Source of the DNA: Actinomycetota bacterium
GTDB taxonomy: Bacteria; Actinomycetota; CADDZG01; WHSQ01
Direction of reading: 5' to 3'
DNA: 64,000 nucleotides
Assembly: GCA_030446465.1 (NCBI GenBank)
Contig: JAUJNI010000001.1
Coordinates: 357,859-421,858, forward strand
In this document: positions 34,074-42,304 of the stretch, piece by piece
How positions within the stretch are numbered: position 1 is the stretch's first letter
How the letters are laid out: every line of letters starts with the position of its first letter
The notes under the pieces: model-generated
Told to the model about the DNA's origin: nothing
Seen by the model: only the letters and a program-made list of their open reading frames with translations
The model's database searches: none
Program-made: the position numbers and the translations under genes

Positions 34074-34194
34074 GTCCGGTGGACGCCCGCCCACCGAAAC
34101 GGTGCGCGGATGTCCAATGGACATAGAGGGCCCTGGCGGCCTTGCGTCCGGCGGACTCCCACCTACCGAAACGGTGCGCGGATGTCCAATGGAC
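34074..34194 (-). repeat. 121-bp dispersed element, copy A
   Basis: Two 49-bp units (34074-34122 and 34146-34194) are separated by 23 bp. Each unit has an 11-bp near-palindrome at both ends (outer form GTCCAATGGAC, inner GTCCGGTGGAC or similar) and a central CACCGAAACGGTG hairpin. Read on the minus strand it matches the copies at 58060 and 59180. It lies between the convergent anti-sigma and ethylmalonyl-CoA-mutase genes. It encodes no protein. Confidence 0.85.
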
Positions 34195-34202
34195 GCTGGG
34201 GG

Positions 34203-36173
34203 TCAGCGGCCGATGAGGTCGGCGATCTCTCCGATCATCTTGGTCACGTCGAAGTCCTTCGGTGTGTAGACCCGGGACACCCCAAGCTCCCTCAGCTTGG
34301 CGGCGTCTTCCTCGGGGATGACGCCGCCGACCACGATCGGCACCGAGGCGGGGTCGACGCCCTCCTCGCGCAGTCGTTCGATGATGTCCGGCACCAGCAG
34401 GCCGTGCGCACCCGAGAGGATCGAGATCCCAATCACGTGGACGTCTTCCTCGGAGGCCGCTCTGGCGATCTGCTCGGGCGTGAGGCGGATTCCCTGATAG
34501 ATCACTTCGAAGCCGGCGTCTCTGGCCCGAATGGCTATTTGTTCGGCCGCATTGGAATGTCCGTCGAGCCCCGGTTTCGCCAGGAGCATGCGTAGCTTCG
34601 TGGCCTCCACTCGTCGTTGCGCGGCGACGACCTTGGCGCGCGCTTTCTGAAGGCCGGATGCGTCTCCCGCCGCCGTCTTTGCGCCGATGCCCGTGGGGGC
34701 CCGGTACTCGCCGAAGACCTCCCGCAAGGCGTCGGCCCACTCGCCGGTAGTTGCGCCGGCTCTCGCCGCTCGGATCGAGGGTTCGACGAGGTTTGTATCC
34801 GACGCCGCCGCTTGCTTCAGCCCGTCGAGCGCCTTGAAGACCTCGCTTTGGTCCCTCTCGCCCCGCCACTTTTGAAGCGCCTCGATCTGTCCGGCCTCGA
34901 GCTCGGGGTCGATGCTCTCATAGGCCATCTCGTCGAGTCCGGCGACTAGGGGGGAGGGCTCGGCGTCCTGGAACAGGTTGAGACCGACGACCGCGTGCTC
35001 GCCCGATTCGATCGCCCTTCTGCGCTCGGCGTGCGCCGCGACAAGTCGCTCCTTGATGTAGTCGAGGGCTTCTACGGAGCCTCCCAGTTCGAGGATGTTG
35101 GTGAGCTCTTCGTGAGCCTCGGTCACTATCTCGTCCGTCTTGTCCTCGATCACCTTGGAGCCTTCGAAAATGTCCTCGTACTCGAGGAGATCGCTTTCGT
35201 AGGCAAGGATCTGCTGGGCGCGCAACGACCACTGCTGGTCCCACGCACGTGGCAGGCCGAGGGCCTCGTTCCACGCCGGAAGCTGCACGGCTCTCGCGCG
35301 CGCGTTCTTGGACTGGGTCACGGCCATCATCTCGAGGAAGATGCGGTAGACGTTGTTCTCGGGCTGAGCCGCGGTGAGACCCAGCGAGTTCACCTGAAGT
35401 CCGTAGCGAAAGAGCCGGTACTTCTCGTCAGTGACTCCGTAACGTTCGGCGGTGAGCCGGTCCCAGAGCCGGTTGAAGGCGCGCATCTTGCACATCTCTT
35501 CGATGTAGCGGATCCCGGAGTTGCAAAAGAACGAGATGCGGCCCACCACACGCGGGAAGTCATCGTCTGACACTTGGCCGCTGTCCCTCACCGCATCGAG
35601 AACCGTGATGGCGTTGGCAAGTGCAACCGCCGCTTCGAGCACTGGTCCCGCGCCCGCCTCCTGCAAGTGATAGGAGCAGACGTTGATGGGGTTCCACCGC
35701 GGGGCCTCCACGAGCGTCCAGGCGATGACATCCGTGGTGAGCCTCATGGAGGCCTCCGGAGGAAATATGTAGGTTCCGCGCGACAGGTACTCCTTCAGGA
35801 TGTCGTTCTGGGTGGTCCCCGCAACGGAGGACCGTGGCGCCCCTTGCTCGTCGGCCACCGCGACGTAGAGGGCCAGGAGCCACATTGCGGTCGCGTTGAT
35901 GGTCATGGAGGTGTTCATGGTGTCCAGGGGGATGCCGTCGAAGACGCCTCGCATGTCGCCGAGGTGACAGATGGGCACTCCCACCTTGCCGACTTCCCCG
36001 CGGGCCATTGGGTGGTCCGAGTCGTAGCCGGTCTGCGTCGGCAGATCGAACGCCACCGATAGCCCCGTCTGGCCCCGAGCGAGGTTCGACTTAAAGCGAG
36101 CGTTGGTGAGGGCGGGATTGGCGTAGCCGGCATAGGTCCGAAAGATCCACGGTTTGTCTTTGGGTCTCGGCAC
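34203..36173 (-). CDS. Ethylmalonyl-CoA mutase-type (MeaA-like) B12-dependent mutase
   Basis: The 656-residue protein fuses the catalytic barrel with a C-terminal B12 domain, as in Ecm/MeaA. Barrel motifs include TYAGYANPALTNARFKSNLA, GQTGLSVAFDLPTQTGYDSD, GVPICHLGDMRGVFDGIPLD, NTSMTINATAMW, SSVAGTTQNDILKEYLSRGT and NVCSYHLQEAGAGP. Ecm isomerises ethylmalonyl-CoA to methylsuccinyl-CoA. The cobalamin domain has AKPGLDGHSNAAEQIA with the axial His. The usual DxHxxG is DGHSNA here, with Ala in place of the last Gly. SILSGAHG and VGGVIPEEDA complete the lower axial-ligand fold. It looks like Ecm rather than methylmalonyl-CoA mutase, and crotonyl-CoA carboxylase/reductase is in the same window. 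Confidence 0.85.
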   Translation of the reverse strand: MPRPKDKPWIFRTYAGYANPALTNARFKSNLARGQTGLSVAFDLPTQTGYDSDHPMARGEVGKVGVPICHLGDMRGVFDGIPLDTMNTSMTINATAMWLLALYVAVADEQGAPRSSVAGTTQNDILKEYLSRGTYIFPPEASMRLTTDVIAWTLVEAPRWNPINVCSYHLQEAGAGPVLEAAVALANAITVLDAVRDSGQVSDDDFPRVVGRISFFCNSGIRYIEEMCKMRAFNRLWDRLTAERYGVTDEKYRLFRYGLQVNSLGLTAAQPENNVYRIFLEMMAVTQSKNARARAVQLPAWNEALGLPRAWDQQWSLRAQQILAYESDLLEYEDIFEGSKVIEDKTDEIVTEAHEELTNILELGGSVEALDYIKERLVAAHAERRRAIESGEHAVVGLNLFQDAEPSPLVAGLDEMAYESIDPELEAGQIEALQKWRGERDQSEVFKALDGLKQAAASDTNLVEPSIRAARAGATTGEWADALREVFGEYRAPTGIGAKTAAGDASGLQKARAKVVAAQRRVEATKLRMLLAKPGLDGHSNAAEQIAIRARDAGFEVIYQGIRLTPEQIARAASEEDVHVIGISILSGAHGLLVPDIIERLREEGVDPASVPIVVGGVIPEEDAAKLRELGVSRVYTPKDFDVTKMIGEIADLIGR

Positions 36174-36294
36174 GCTTCAATCGTAGACCCGGCCCCCGCT
36201 CTGTAGGCTGAGCCTAGATCTTTCTGAAAAGAGCCACCCCAGTGTGGTCTGGCTCAGAATGAAGCGACGGTTGGCTTAAGGGAGCGAGCAGATA

Positions 36295-38061
36295 GTGGAG
36301 ATCAAGAAGGTCGGTGTCGTCGGATGCGGGACGATGGGCTCGGGCATCTGCGAGGTGTGCGCCCGGTCGGGCTATGAAGTTGTGTTCTCGGAGGTCGACG
36401 AGGACGCGGTCATGGCCGGTCACGAGCGCATCAATCGAAGTGTCGAGCGTGCGGTCGAGCGCTCGAAGATGGCCCGGGAAGACGCCGATGCATTGCTCGG
36501 GCGCATTTCTTCGACCACATCACTCGACGGCCTGTCGGACTGCGATCTTGTTTTCGAGGCGGTCCCCGAGAAGCTCGAGCTCAAGAAGACGGTGTTCGGC
36601 AAGCTCGATGACATTCTCGGGCAGGAAGCCATCCTTGCCACCAACACGTCATCGCTGCCGGTCATCGACATGGCGGTTGCGACCAAGCGCCCTCATCGGG
36701 TTCTCGGCTTTCACTTCTTCAATCCAGCGCAGGTCATGAAACTCGTCGAGCTGGTGCATACCGTTGCGACGGACGCATCGGCACTCGACTCGGCGAGGGA
36801 GTTCGCCAAGGGCCTCGGGAAGACTCCTGTTCCCTGTAGGGATCGAGCCGGGTTCATCGCCAACCTGCTGCTCTTCCCTTACCTCAACGCTGCAACGCGG
36901 CTGTACGACCAGGGCTACGCGTCACGGGAGGACATCGACGCAGCGATGCAGCTCGGTTGCGGCCACCCCATGGGACCCCTGGCCCTGCTGGACTTGATTG
37001 GCCTCGACTCGGCATATGAGATCTGTGAGGCGTTGTGGCGTCAGTTCAGAGACGACCAGGACGCGCCCCCGCCCTTGCTCAAGCAGTACGTCGCGGCCGG
37101 TTATCTCGGGCGCAAAGTGGGACGTGGCCTGTACCGGTACGCGGCCTCGGAGTCGTCGACCATCGTCGACGCCGTGCCCGAGGCGGCCGGGGTCGCGGCA
37201 TCCGACATCCACACGGTTGGCATAGTCGGAAGCGGCGTGATGGCATCCAGCATCGCCGAGGTCGTCGCCAAAGCGGGCGGCGAGGTGGTTCTGAAGGGAC
37301 GGAGCGAGGCCTCCATCAAGCGGGTAAAGGCCGCCGTCGCGGAGAGCCTGGAGAGGGCGATTGTCAAGGGCAAGATCGAGCAGGCGGACGCCGACCGGGC
37401 ACGGTCGAGCATCACTACGACGCTGGAGCTCTCCGATCTCGCGGAATGCGATCTCGTCATCGAAGCGGTTACCGAGGATCTCGGAGTGAAGAGCGGAATC
37501 TTCAAGGAGCTCGACCGCTCCGTGAAGCCGGACGCAATCCTGGCGAGCACGACTTCTTCTCTGCCGGTCGTAGGCCTCGCTGCATCGACCGACAGATCCG
37601 AGCGGGTCGTGGGCCTGCATTTCTTCAATCCCGCCTCCATGATGAAGCTGGTAGAGGTCGTCCGCACGGTCGCCACGGCAAGCGACGTGGAGAAGCGCTG
37701 CGTCGCCTGGGTGCGCACCCTGGGAAAGCGCCCCGTGAGATGCAGGGACAGGGCCGGCTTCATCGTCAACTTTCTGCTGTTCCCCTACCTCAACGACGCG
37801 GTCGTGATGCACGAGGAGGGTTACGGGGCACCGGCCGACATCGACACTGCCATGAAGCTCGGGTGCGGGCACCCGGTCGGCCCCTTCGAGCTCATGGACA
37901 TGGTCGGGCTTGACGTGACCTACGCGATCCTGGAGTCACTCCACGAGGAGTTCAGAGAGCGCAGATATGCGCCGGCTCCCCTGCTCGAGCACATGGTCAG
38001 AGCAGGCTACCTGGGCCGCAAGACGGGCCGAGGCTTCTACGACTACTCGACCCAAGGATAG
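36295..38061 (+). CDS. Tandem-duplicated 3-hydroxyacyl-CoA dehydrogenase (two HBD modules in one chain)
   Basis: A 588-residue chain holds two full 3-hydroxybutyryl-CoA-dehydrogenase-like modules. Module 1 (about 1-285) has VGVVGCGTMGSGICE, LVFEAVPEKLELKK, TNTSSLPV and GFHFFNPAQVMKLVE. Module 2 (about 300-588) has VGIVGSGVMASSIAE, LVIEAVTEDLGVKSG, STTSSLPV and GLHFFNPASMMKLVE. The catalytic His of HFFNP is present in both. The second Rossmann motif is GxGxxA. Both modules end in GYLGRKxGRGxYxY. It should interconvert acetoacetyl-CoA and (S)-3-hydroxybutyryl-CoA. GTG 36295 is preceded by GGAG. No hydratase is fused, unlike FadB. It is divergent from the mutase gene. Confidence 0.88.
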   Translation: MEIKKVGVVGCGTMGSGICEVCARSGYEVVFSEVDEDAVMAGHERINRSVERAVERSKMAREDADALLGRISSTTSLDGLSDCDLVFEAVPEKLELKKTVFGKLDDILGQEAILATNTSSLPVIDMAVATKRPHRVLGFHFFNPAQVMKLVELVHTVATDASALDSAREFAKGLGKTPVPCRDRAGFIANLLLFPYLNAATRLYDQGYASREDIDAAMQLGCGHPMGPLALLDLIGLDSAYEICEALWRQFRDDQDAPPPLLKQYVAAGYLGRKVGRGLYRYAASESSTIVDAVPEAAGVAASDIHTVGIVGSGVMASSIAEVVAKAGGEVVLKGRSEASIKRVKAAVAESLERAIVKGKIEQADADRARSSITTTLELSDLAECDLVIEAVTEDLGVKSGIFKELDRSVKPDAILASTTSSLPVVGLAASTDRSERVVGLHFFNPASMMKLVEVVRTVATASDVEKRCVAWVRTLGKRPVRCRDRAGFIVNFLLFPYLNDAVVMHEEGYGAPADIDTAMKLGCGHPVGPFELMDMVGLDVTYAILESLHEEFRERRYAPAPLLEHMVRAGYLGRKTGRGFYDYSTQG

Positions 38062-38311
38062 GTCGGGGATCGAGGCGGACACCGGCGGCAGTGAGGGGGC
38101 CGCCATTGCGAGGAGGGTTGACCGGTGACTGGGTGCTTTTAGGGTGGCCGTTGCCCGCTGGGTCTGACCTCCGTGAGGCCCCCAAGGCGGGAGCCCTGCT
38201 GGTTAACGGCATCTCGCTGCTTGCCGCGTTCATCTGGTGGTTGCTGGAGATGCGTCTGGATCGACATCCGCACCGATTTGTCCCAATCGAAGATCGGAAG
38301 CCCTAGCGGGT

Positions 38312-38389
38312 TACTTGGCGTCGTCTCGGCCGTTCAGGTCCGGTTAATTCCGGCCGCCGAACGCAACAGGAGGAGGCTTCTACGACTAC
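38312..38389. pseudogene. Relic of a tandem duplication: AccE 3' end (minus) next to HBD 3' end (plus)
   Basis: Bases 38312-38365 repeat 39274-39327, the end of the epsilon-subunit gene, at about 85% identity. They begin with tacttggcgtcg and contain cggccgttcagg in both copies; on the minus strand they still read PDLNGRDDAK then stop. Immediately after, 38373-38389 repeats 17 bases from the end of the dehydrogenase gene (38030-38046, gaggcttctacgactac). The rest of the 324-bp gap from 38062 to 38385 holds nothing recognised, apart from a weak plus-strand frame (38091-38306) with one hydrophobic segment and no good start. Confidence 0.6.
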
Positions 38390-39270
38390 GGCTGAGGCGC
38401 TTCCTTTCGGGTTAGCCGCATGGCGCGCATGTGGTGCACCTCTGCCCAGCCCAACCGTTGGTAGAGGCGGCGCGCGGCCCGGTTGTGGTCGTCGACGGTC
38501 AGCCACGTCTCCTTCACGTTGTCGAAGGAGAACATCCAGTCCACTGCCGACCTCACCAACTTGGTGCCGGTTCCCTTGCGCCGCCCTTGCTCGGTCACTC
38601 CAAGGAAGTGAATTTGAGCTTCCCCGAAGCGAGGCTCGACTTCGACGTAGGCGTAGCCGGCTAGCCGATCCCCTTCCGTTATGACGAGGCAGCGCTTGGT
38701 TGAGTCCAATCTCTCGAGCAACTGCCGGCCGGAGTAATAGGTGTTGGGAAACAGCGAGTCGTGAAGCTCGATGAGCTCGTCCCTGTGGTCGTCATCGACA
38801 TCCTTCACGTCCGGTTGCTGCTGCGAAGCCGCAGGTCCATCACAGCGGACCAGGTATACGTCTTTGTAGTGCTCGAACCCCCGGCGTTCCGCCCACTGCC
38901 CCACATTGACGTTGGCGAGGTTGAAGAAGAGCTCCAGCGTTCGAACCGGCACGGTGACGATTTGGTGGAGGCCCGCCCACAGCCGATCGGCCACGTCCTC
39001 CCACTGCGGGTCGCTCACGACCGGCCCAAAGATCCACGCTCGGTCGAGCTCCGTGTCGATCTCCCGGCCGATGAAGCCAACGATGGCGCCGTTGCGACGT
39101 GCGGTCAGCGCGTTATCGAGAACTCCATCTTCGATCAGGGAGTGGAGGATCTGATCGGCCCCCTCACCGAAGAAGCCGATCTGCTGCTCGGGCTGCGCGT
39201 TCAACTCAGCGATGAACTCGGCCACTGCGCTGTGCTCTGCCGTCTGCGGCCGCGCGATCTCCATGCCCAA
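38386..39270 (-). CDS. GNAT-family N-acetyltransferase
   Basis: The 294-residue protein carries one clear GNAT fold in its C-terminal half. LAGYAYVEVEPRFGEAQIHF is the central strand pair, then LGVTEQGRRKGTGTKLVRSA is the acetyl-CoA pyrophosphate loop (Q/RxxGxG/A form). TWLTVDDHNRAARRLYQRLG ends the fold. The N-terminal half is more diverged and may be a degenerate second GNAT module. Target unknown. The stop codon lies inside a relic of the neighbouring dehydrogenase 3' end, so the extreme C-terminus may have been replaced during a duplication. It follows the acyl-CoA-carboxylase epsilon gene by 2 bp and could be part of that operon. Confidence 0.8.
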   Translation of the reverse strand: MGMEIARPQTAEHSAVAEFIAELNAQPEQQIGFFGEGADQILHSLIEDGVLDNALTARRNGAIVGFIGREIDTELDRAWIFGPVVSDPQWEDVADRLWAGLHQIVTVPVRTLELFFNLANVNVGQWAERRGFEHYKDVYLVRCDGPAASQQQPDVKDVDDDHRDELIELHDSLFPNTYYSGRQLLERLDSTKRCLVITEGDRLAGYAYVEVEPRFGEAQIHFLGVTEQGRRKGTGTKLVRSAVDWMFSFDNVKETWLTVDDHNRAARRLYQRLGWAEVHHMRAMRLTRKEAPQP

Positions 39271-39272
39271 CG

Positions 39273-39563
39273 CTACTTGGCGTCGCCCCGGCCGTTCAGG
39301 CCTGGATACTCCCGGCCCCCGAACGAAAACCGGGCCGATAGTCTCCAGGCGTCTTCTGCCGAGAAGCGGTCGCGGTAGTCGAACATCCCTAGCCTGCGTC
39401 CTTGCGCTCGTCCGGCCCTGCGCCAGATCGAGGGAGCGCGGTTGACTCGCTCTTGCTCGCCAAGCTCTCGGAGCGCCACGACGATGGCGGTCTGCTCGTG
39501 GTCGGTCGGCGTTCCCTTGATCGAGACGATCTCGACCGTCGACCTCTTCGGGTCCGAGCTCAC
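39273..39563 (-). CDS. accE: Acyl-CoA carboxylase epsilon subunit
   Basis: This 96-residue protein fits AccE/PccE of actinomycetes, a small subunit that stabilises the biotin/carboxyltransferase complex. It starts with a polar tail, then [20 protein letters not shown] (the family motif around G-x-PTxxE) and ends [15 protein letters not shown]. It overlaps the carboxyltransferase gene by 4 bp (start inside its stop), as is usual for these pairs. A biotin-carboxylase/BCCP alpha subunit is not in the window. A relic of its 3' end occurs about 0.96 kb away at 38312. Confidence 0.8.
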   Translation of the reverse strand: MSSDPKRSTVEIVSIKGTPTDHEQTAIVVALRELGEQERVNRAPSIWRRAGRAQGRRLGMFDYRDRFSAEDAWRLSARFSFGGREYPGLNGRGDAK

Positions 39564-41206
39564 AAGGGGATGTTGCCGTGCTTGCGCTGGGGGATGGTCT
39601 CCCGCTTGGAGCGGAGCATGTCCAGGCCCTTCATGAGCTTGGCCCGCGTCTGCTGGGGCTCGATAACGTCGTCGACGTAACCGCGTTCGGCCGCGATATA
39701 TGGGTTGGAGAACTTATCCGAGTAGTCCTCGATGAGCTCGGCCCTGCGGCTCTCCGGATCTTCTGCGGCGGCGATTTCCCGGCGATGGATGATGTTGACC
39801 GCGCCCTCTGCCCCCATTACCGCGATCTGTGCGGTGGGCCAGGCGAACGAGATGTCGGCCCGAATGTGCTTGGAGTTCATGACCACGTAGGCCCCGCCGT
39901 AAGCCTTGCGGGTGATGACGGTCATGCGGGGGACCGTCGCCTCGCTGAACGCGTAGAGCAGCTTGGCGCCGTGGCGGATGATGCCGCCGTACTCCTGCTC
40001 GGTCCCCGGAAGGAAACCCGGCACGTCCACGAACGCGATCAAGGGAATGTTGAACGCGTCGCAGAAGCGAACGAAGCGGGCAGCCTTCGTCGAGGAAGTG
40101 ATGTCGAGCGTCCCGGCAAGGATCTTCGGTTGGTTCGCGACCACTCCGACCGGGTGGCCCCCGAGCCGGGCGAATCCGCAGAGGATGTTCTGGGCCCAGT
40201 GGGCATGTACCTCGAAGAACTCGCCGTCGTCGAACACGGACCCGATGACCTGATGCATGTCGTAGGGCTTGTTCGGTGAGTCCGGAATGATGTCGAGCAG
40301 TTCGTCGCAACTGCGGAGGGGATCGTCGGTCGGAGGAAAGTAGGGCGGCGACTCGAAGTTGTTCGACGGAAGAAAAGAAAGCAGGTAGCGGATCTGCTCC
40401 AGGCAGTCCTCGTCGGTTCCTGCCACGAAGTGAGCGACTCCCGACCTTGATGCGTGACTCATAGCCCCGCCGAGCTCCTCCTGCGACACCTCTTCTCCGG
40501 TCACGGCCTTGATGACGTCGGGGCCCGTGATGAACATGTGCGAGGTCTCGCTCACCATGAAGGTGAAGTCGGTCATGGACGGGGAGTACACCGCACCTCC
40601 GGCGCAGGGCCCCATGATCGCGGAGATCTGCGGGATGACGCCCGAGGAACGGACGTTGCGATCGAAGATATAGCCGTAGCCCGCCAGGGACGAAGGACCC
40701 TCTTGTATCCGTGCGCCGCCGGAGTCGTTAAGGCCGATCACGGGGGCCCCGGTCTGCAGTGCGAGGTCCATGATCTTGCAGATCTTCTCGGACATGGTCT
40801 CGCCCAGTGATCCGCCGAACACCGTGAAGTCCTGAGCGAACACGAAGACCTTGCGGGCATCGATGGTGCCCCATCCGGTCACCACCGCGTCGGAGTAGGG
40901 CCGCCTGCTCTCGATGCCGAAGCCGTGGCTGCGATGACGCATGAGCATGTCGGTCTCGACGAAGGAGCCTTCGTCGAGAAGCCTCGCTATCCGCTCCCTG
41001 GCGGTGAGCTTTCCGCGTTCGTGCTGCTTGTCGGCGGCTTCGGGGCCGCCGCCTACCAGTGCCTGGGCGCGGATGGCGGCGATCTCTTCTGTAGTGCCCG
41101 GGCCGGGCCCCCCTGTCGGCGCGGCCGCTCCGTCTCCGGCCGGATCGACGCCGGGAGGAGCCTCGCCGGAGGGTGCGGAATGGTCGCGCTGCTCCTGAGT
41201 TGCCAT
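39560..41206 (-). CDS. Acyl-CoA (propionyl-CoA) carboxylase carboxyltransferase, beta subunit
   Basis: ATG 41206 gives a 548-residue carboxyltransferase after a Pro/Gly-rich leader. [55 protein letters not shown] and [16 protein letters not shown] form the first crotonase-like half. [39 protein letters not shown] and [20 protein letters not shown] form the second. It transfers carboxyl from carboxybiotin to propionyl- or acetyl-CoA. Pairing with the epsilon subunit and presence of methylmalonyl-CoA epimerase point to propionyl-CoA as the main substrate. The frame is open further upstream (to 41290) without homology. Confidence 0.9.
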   Translation of the reverse strand: MATQEQRDHSAPSGEAPPGVDPAGDGAAAPTGGPGPGTTEEIAAIRAQALVGGGPEAADKQHERGKLTARERIARLLDEGSFVETDMLMRHRSHGFGIESRRPYSDAVVTGWGTIDARKVFVFAQDFTVFGGSLGETMSEKICKIMDLALQTGAPVIGLNDSGGARIQEGPSSLAGYGYIFDRNVRSSGVIPQISAIMGPCAGGAVYSPSMTDFTFMVSETSHMFITGPDVIKAVTGEEVSQEELGGAMSHASRSGVAHFVAGTDEDCLEQIRYLLSFLPSNNFESPPYFPPTDDPLRSCDELLDIIPDSPNKPYDMHQVIGSVFDDGEFFEVHAHWAQNILCGFARLGGHPVGVVANQPKILAGTLDITSSTKAARFVRFCDAFNIPLIAFVDVPGFLPGTEQEYGGIIRHGAKLLYAFSEATVPRMTVITRKAYGGAYVVMNSKHIRADISFAWPTAQIAVMGAEGAVNIIHRREIAAAEDPESRRAELIEDYSDKFSNPYIAAERGYVDDVIEPQQTRAKLMKGLDMLRSKRETIPQRKHGNIPL

Positions 41207-41311
41207 GCGCCGCAGCATAGTGGCACGGTCCCAGCCGGTGTGGCGGGGATCATCCGATCCAGGCCGGTGAATCGGCAGGGAACCGAACAAATAGGGCGAA
41301 CCTGGTTAGCT

Positions 41312-42304
41312 ATGTGGGTTCGACGTCTGTTCGGCGCCATCGCAGAGCTGCGGCGCGACTATGCGCGCGCGGCCGACGAGGAAAAGGCCGCCAGCTATGA
41401 GCTGACGGTCTCCGCGCGTCGCTTCGCCGGCAGGGCTCGAAGCGCATCTAACGACAAGCTGAGCTTTTCTGCGGCGCTGATAAGGGCCGGCGAGGTCAGC
41501 GCGGCAGCCCGCGTCGTCGAGGAGCTGCAGTACGACGTCAGAGCCGAGGAAGCTGCGCTGGTCGAGCAGATGAACGAGGTCAAAGTTGCGCGGGCCGTTC
41601 GACGGCAGAAGCTCACTCGCCTGCGCCTTGCAACCGTGCTCGCCACCGCCGCCCTGGGGGCGGGCCTGCTGTCGTTCTCGGCCGCGGGCCTGGCGGTAGG
41701 AAGCTTCATGGCGGATCGCCACAGCAACGTCTCGGTAAAGGCCTCGAGCGGCGTCGGTCGAGTCCTGCAGGCCGTTGGGAAGCCCCGCCTCGCTGCAACT
41801 CAGAAGATGCCGGGATCCCGCAAGGTCGCCGTGGTGCTGGCCGGCCAGAGGGTGGAGATGAGCCAGGCGCAATTCCGGCGCTACCGGGACCTGCTTAGCG
41901 AGCAGCCCGACCGAGCAGAGCTGGAGTCGTTCTTTTCCGGGCTCTTGCCTCGCCATGAGGCCGAGCTGGTCAGCAAGGTGCTCGCCGCATCGATCACAGG
42001 TGCCGAGGAGGTCACCGGCCAGGTGACCGACACTGTGACGAAGAAGGTGCCGCGCAGGGTGGCGAGAAAGACCGGGGTCAAGGCGGCCAAGGCCCCCCAC
42101 GAGCAACCGGCGGCGCCCACCCATAAGGACGAGCAGGCCGGAGGGCAGTCGCCGAGTCCGCAGCAGAGCCCGGAGCCAAGCCCCTCACCCGAGCCAAGCC
42201 CATCGGGCGGCGGGTCATCCAAGGGATCCAAGGGTGACGGAACCCTCAACGGTCAAGACCCCGGCGACCTCGGCAAGCTACCCGGCTCCCTCTCGGGCGA
42301 CTAG
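41312..42304 (+). CDS. Membrane protein with coiled-coil region and Ser/Pro-rich tail, unknown function
   Basis: The ATG at 41312 gives 330 residues. An N-terminal charged, helical stretch rich in Ala/Glu/Arg (about 1-105) looks like coiled coil. It is followed by one hydrophobic helix (about 108-133), a Lys/Arg-rich region with QRVEMSQAQFRRYRDLLSEQ, and a low-complexity tail with repeated SPEPSPSPEPSPS. No catalytic motif is seen. The long upstream extension of this frame is antisense to the carboxyltransferase gene. The stop overlaps the purM stop by 4 bp (convergent). I do not recognise a family. Confidence 0.6.
   Translation: MWVRRLFGAIAELRRDYARAADEEKAASYELTVSARRFAGRARSASNDKLSFSAALIRAGEVSAAARVVEELQYDVRAEEAALVEQMNEVKVARAVRRQKLTRLRLATVLATAALGAGLLSFSAAGLAVGSFMADRHSNVSVKASSGVGRVLQAVGKPRLAATQKMPGSRKVAVVLAGQRVEMSQAQFRRYRDLLSEQPDRAELESFFSGLLPRHEAELVSKVLAASITGAEEVTGQVTDTVTKKVPRRVARKTGVKAAKAPHEQPAAPTHKDEQAGGQSPSPQQSPEPSPSPEPSPSGGGSSKGSKGDGTLNGQDPGDLGKLPGSLSGD

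Noticed and set aside
34074-34194. CRISPR array made of 49-bp repeats
   Set aside because: Only two units per locus, the spacers are related between loci, and no cas genes are present.
34203-36173. Methylmalonyl-CoA mutase large subunit
   Set aside because: The protein is about 656 residues with TYAGYA, SYHLQEAGA and GLDGHSN features of Ecm/MeaA, and ccr is nearby; a true Mcm large subunit is longer and differs in these motifs.
38091-38306. Small membrane protein gene after the duplicated dehydrogenase
   Set aside because: One hydrophobic stretch, but no usable ribosome-binding site or recognised family, and it lies in a duplication relic.
40925-41311. Upstream extension of the coiled-coil membrane protein gene
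   Set aside because: This part is antisense to the start of the carboxyltransferase gene and has no protein-like pattern; ATG 41312 is a better start.
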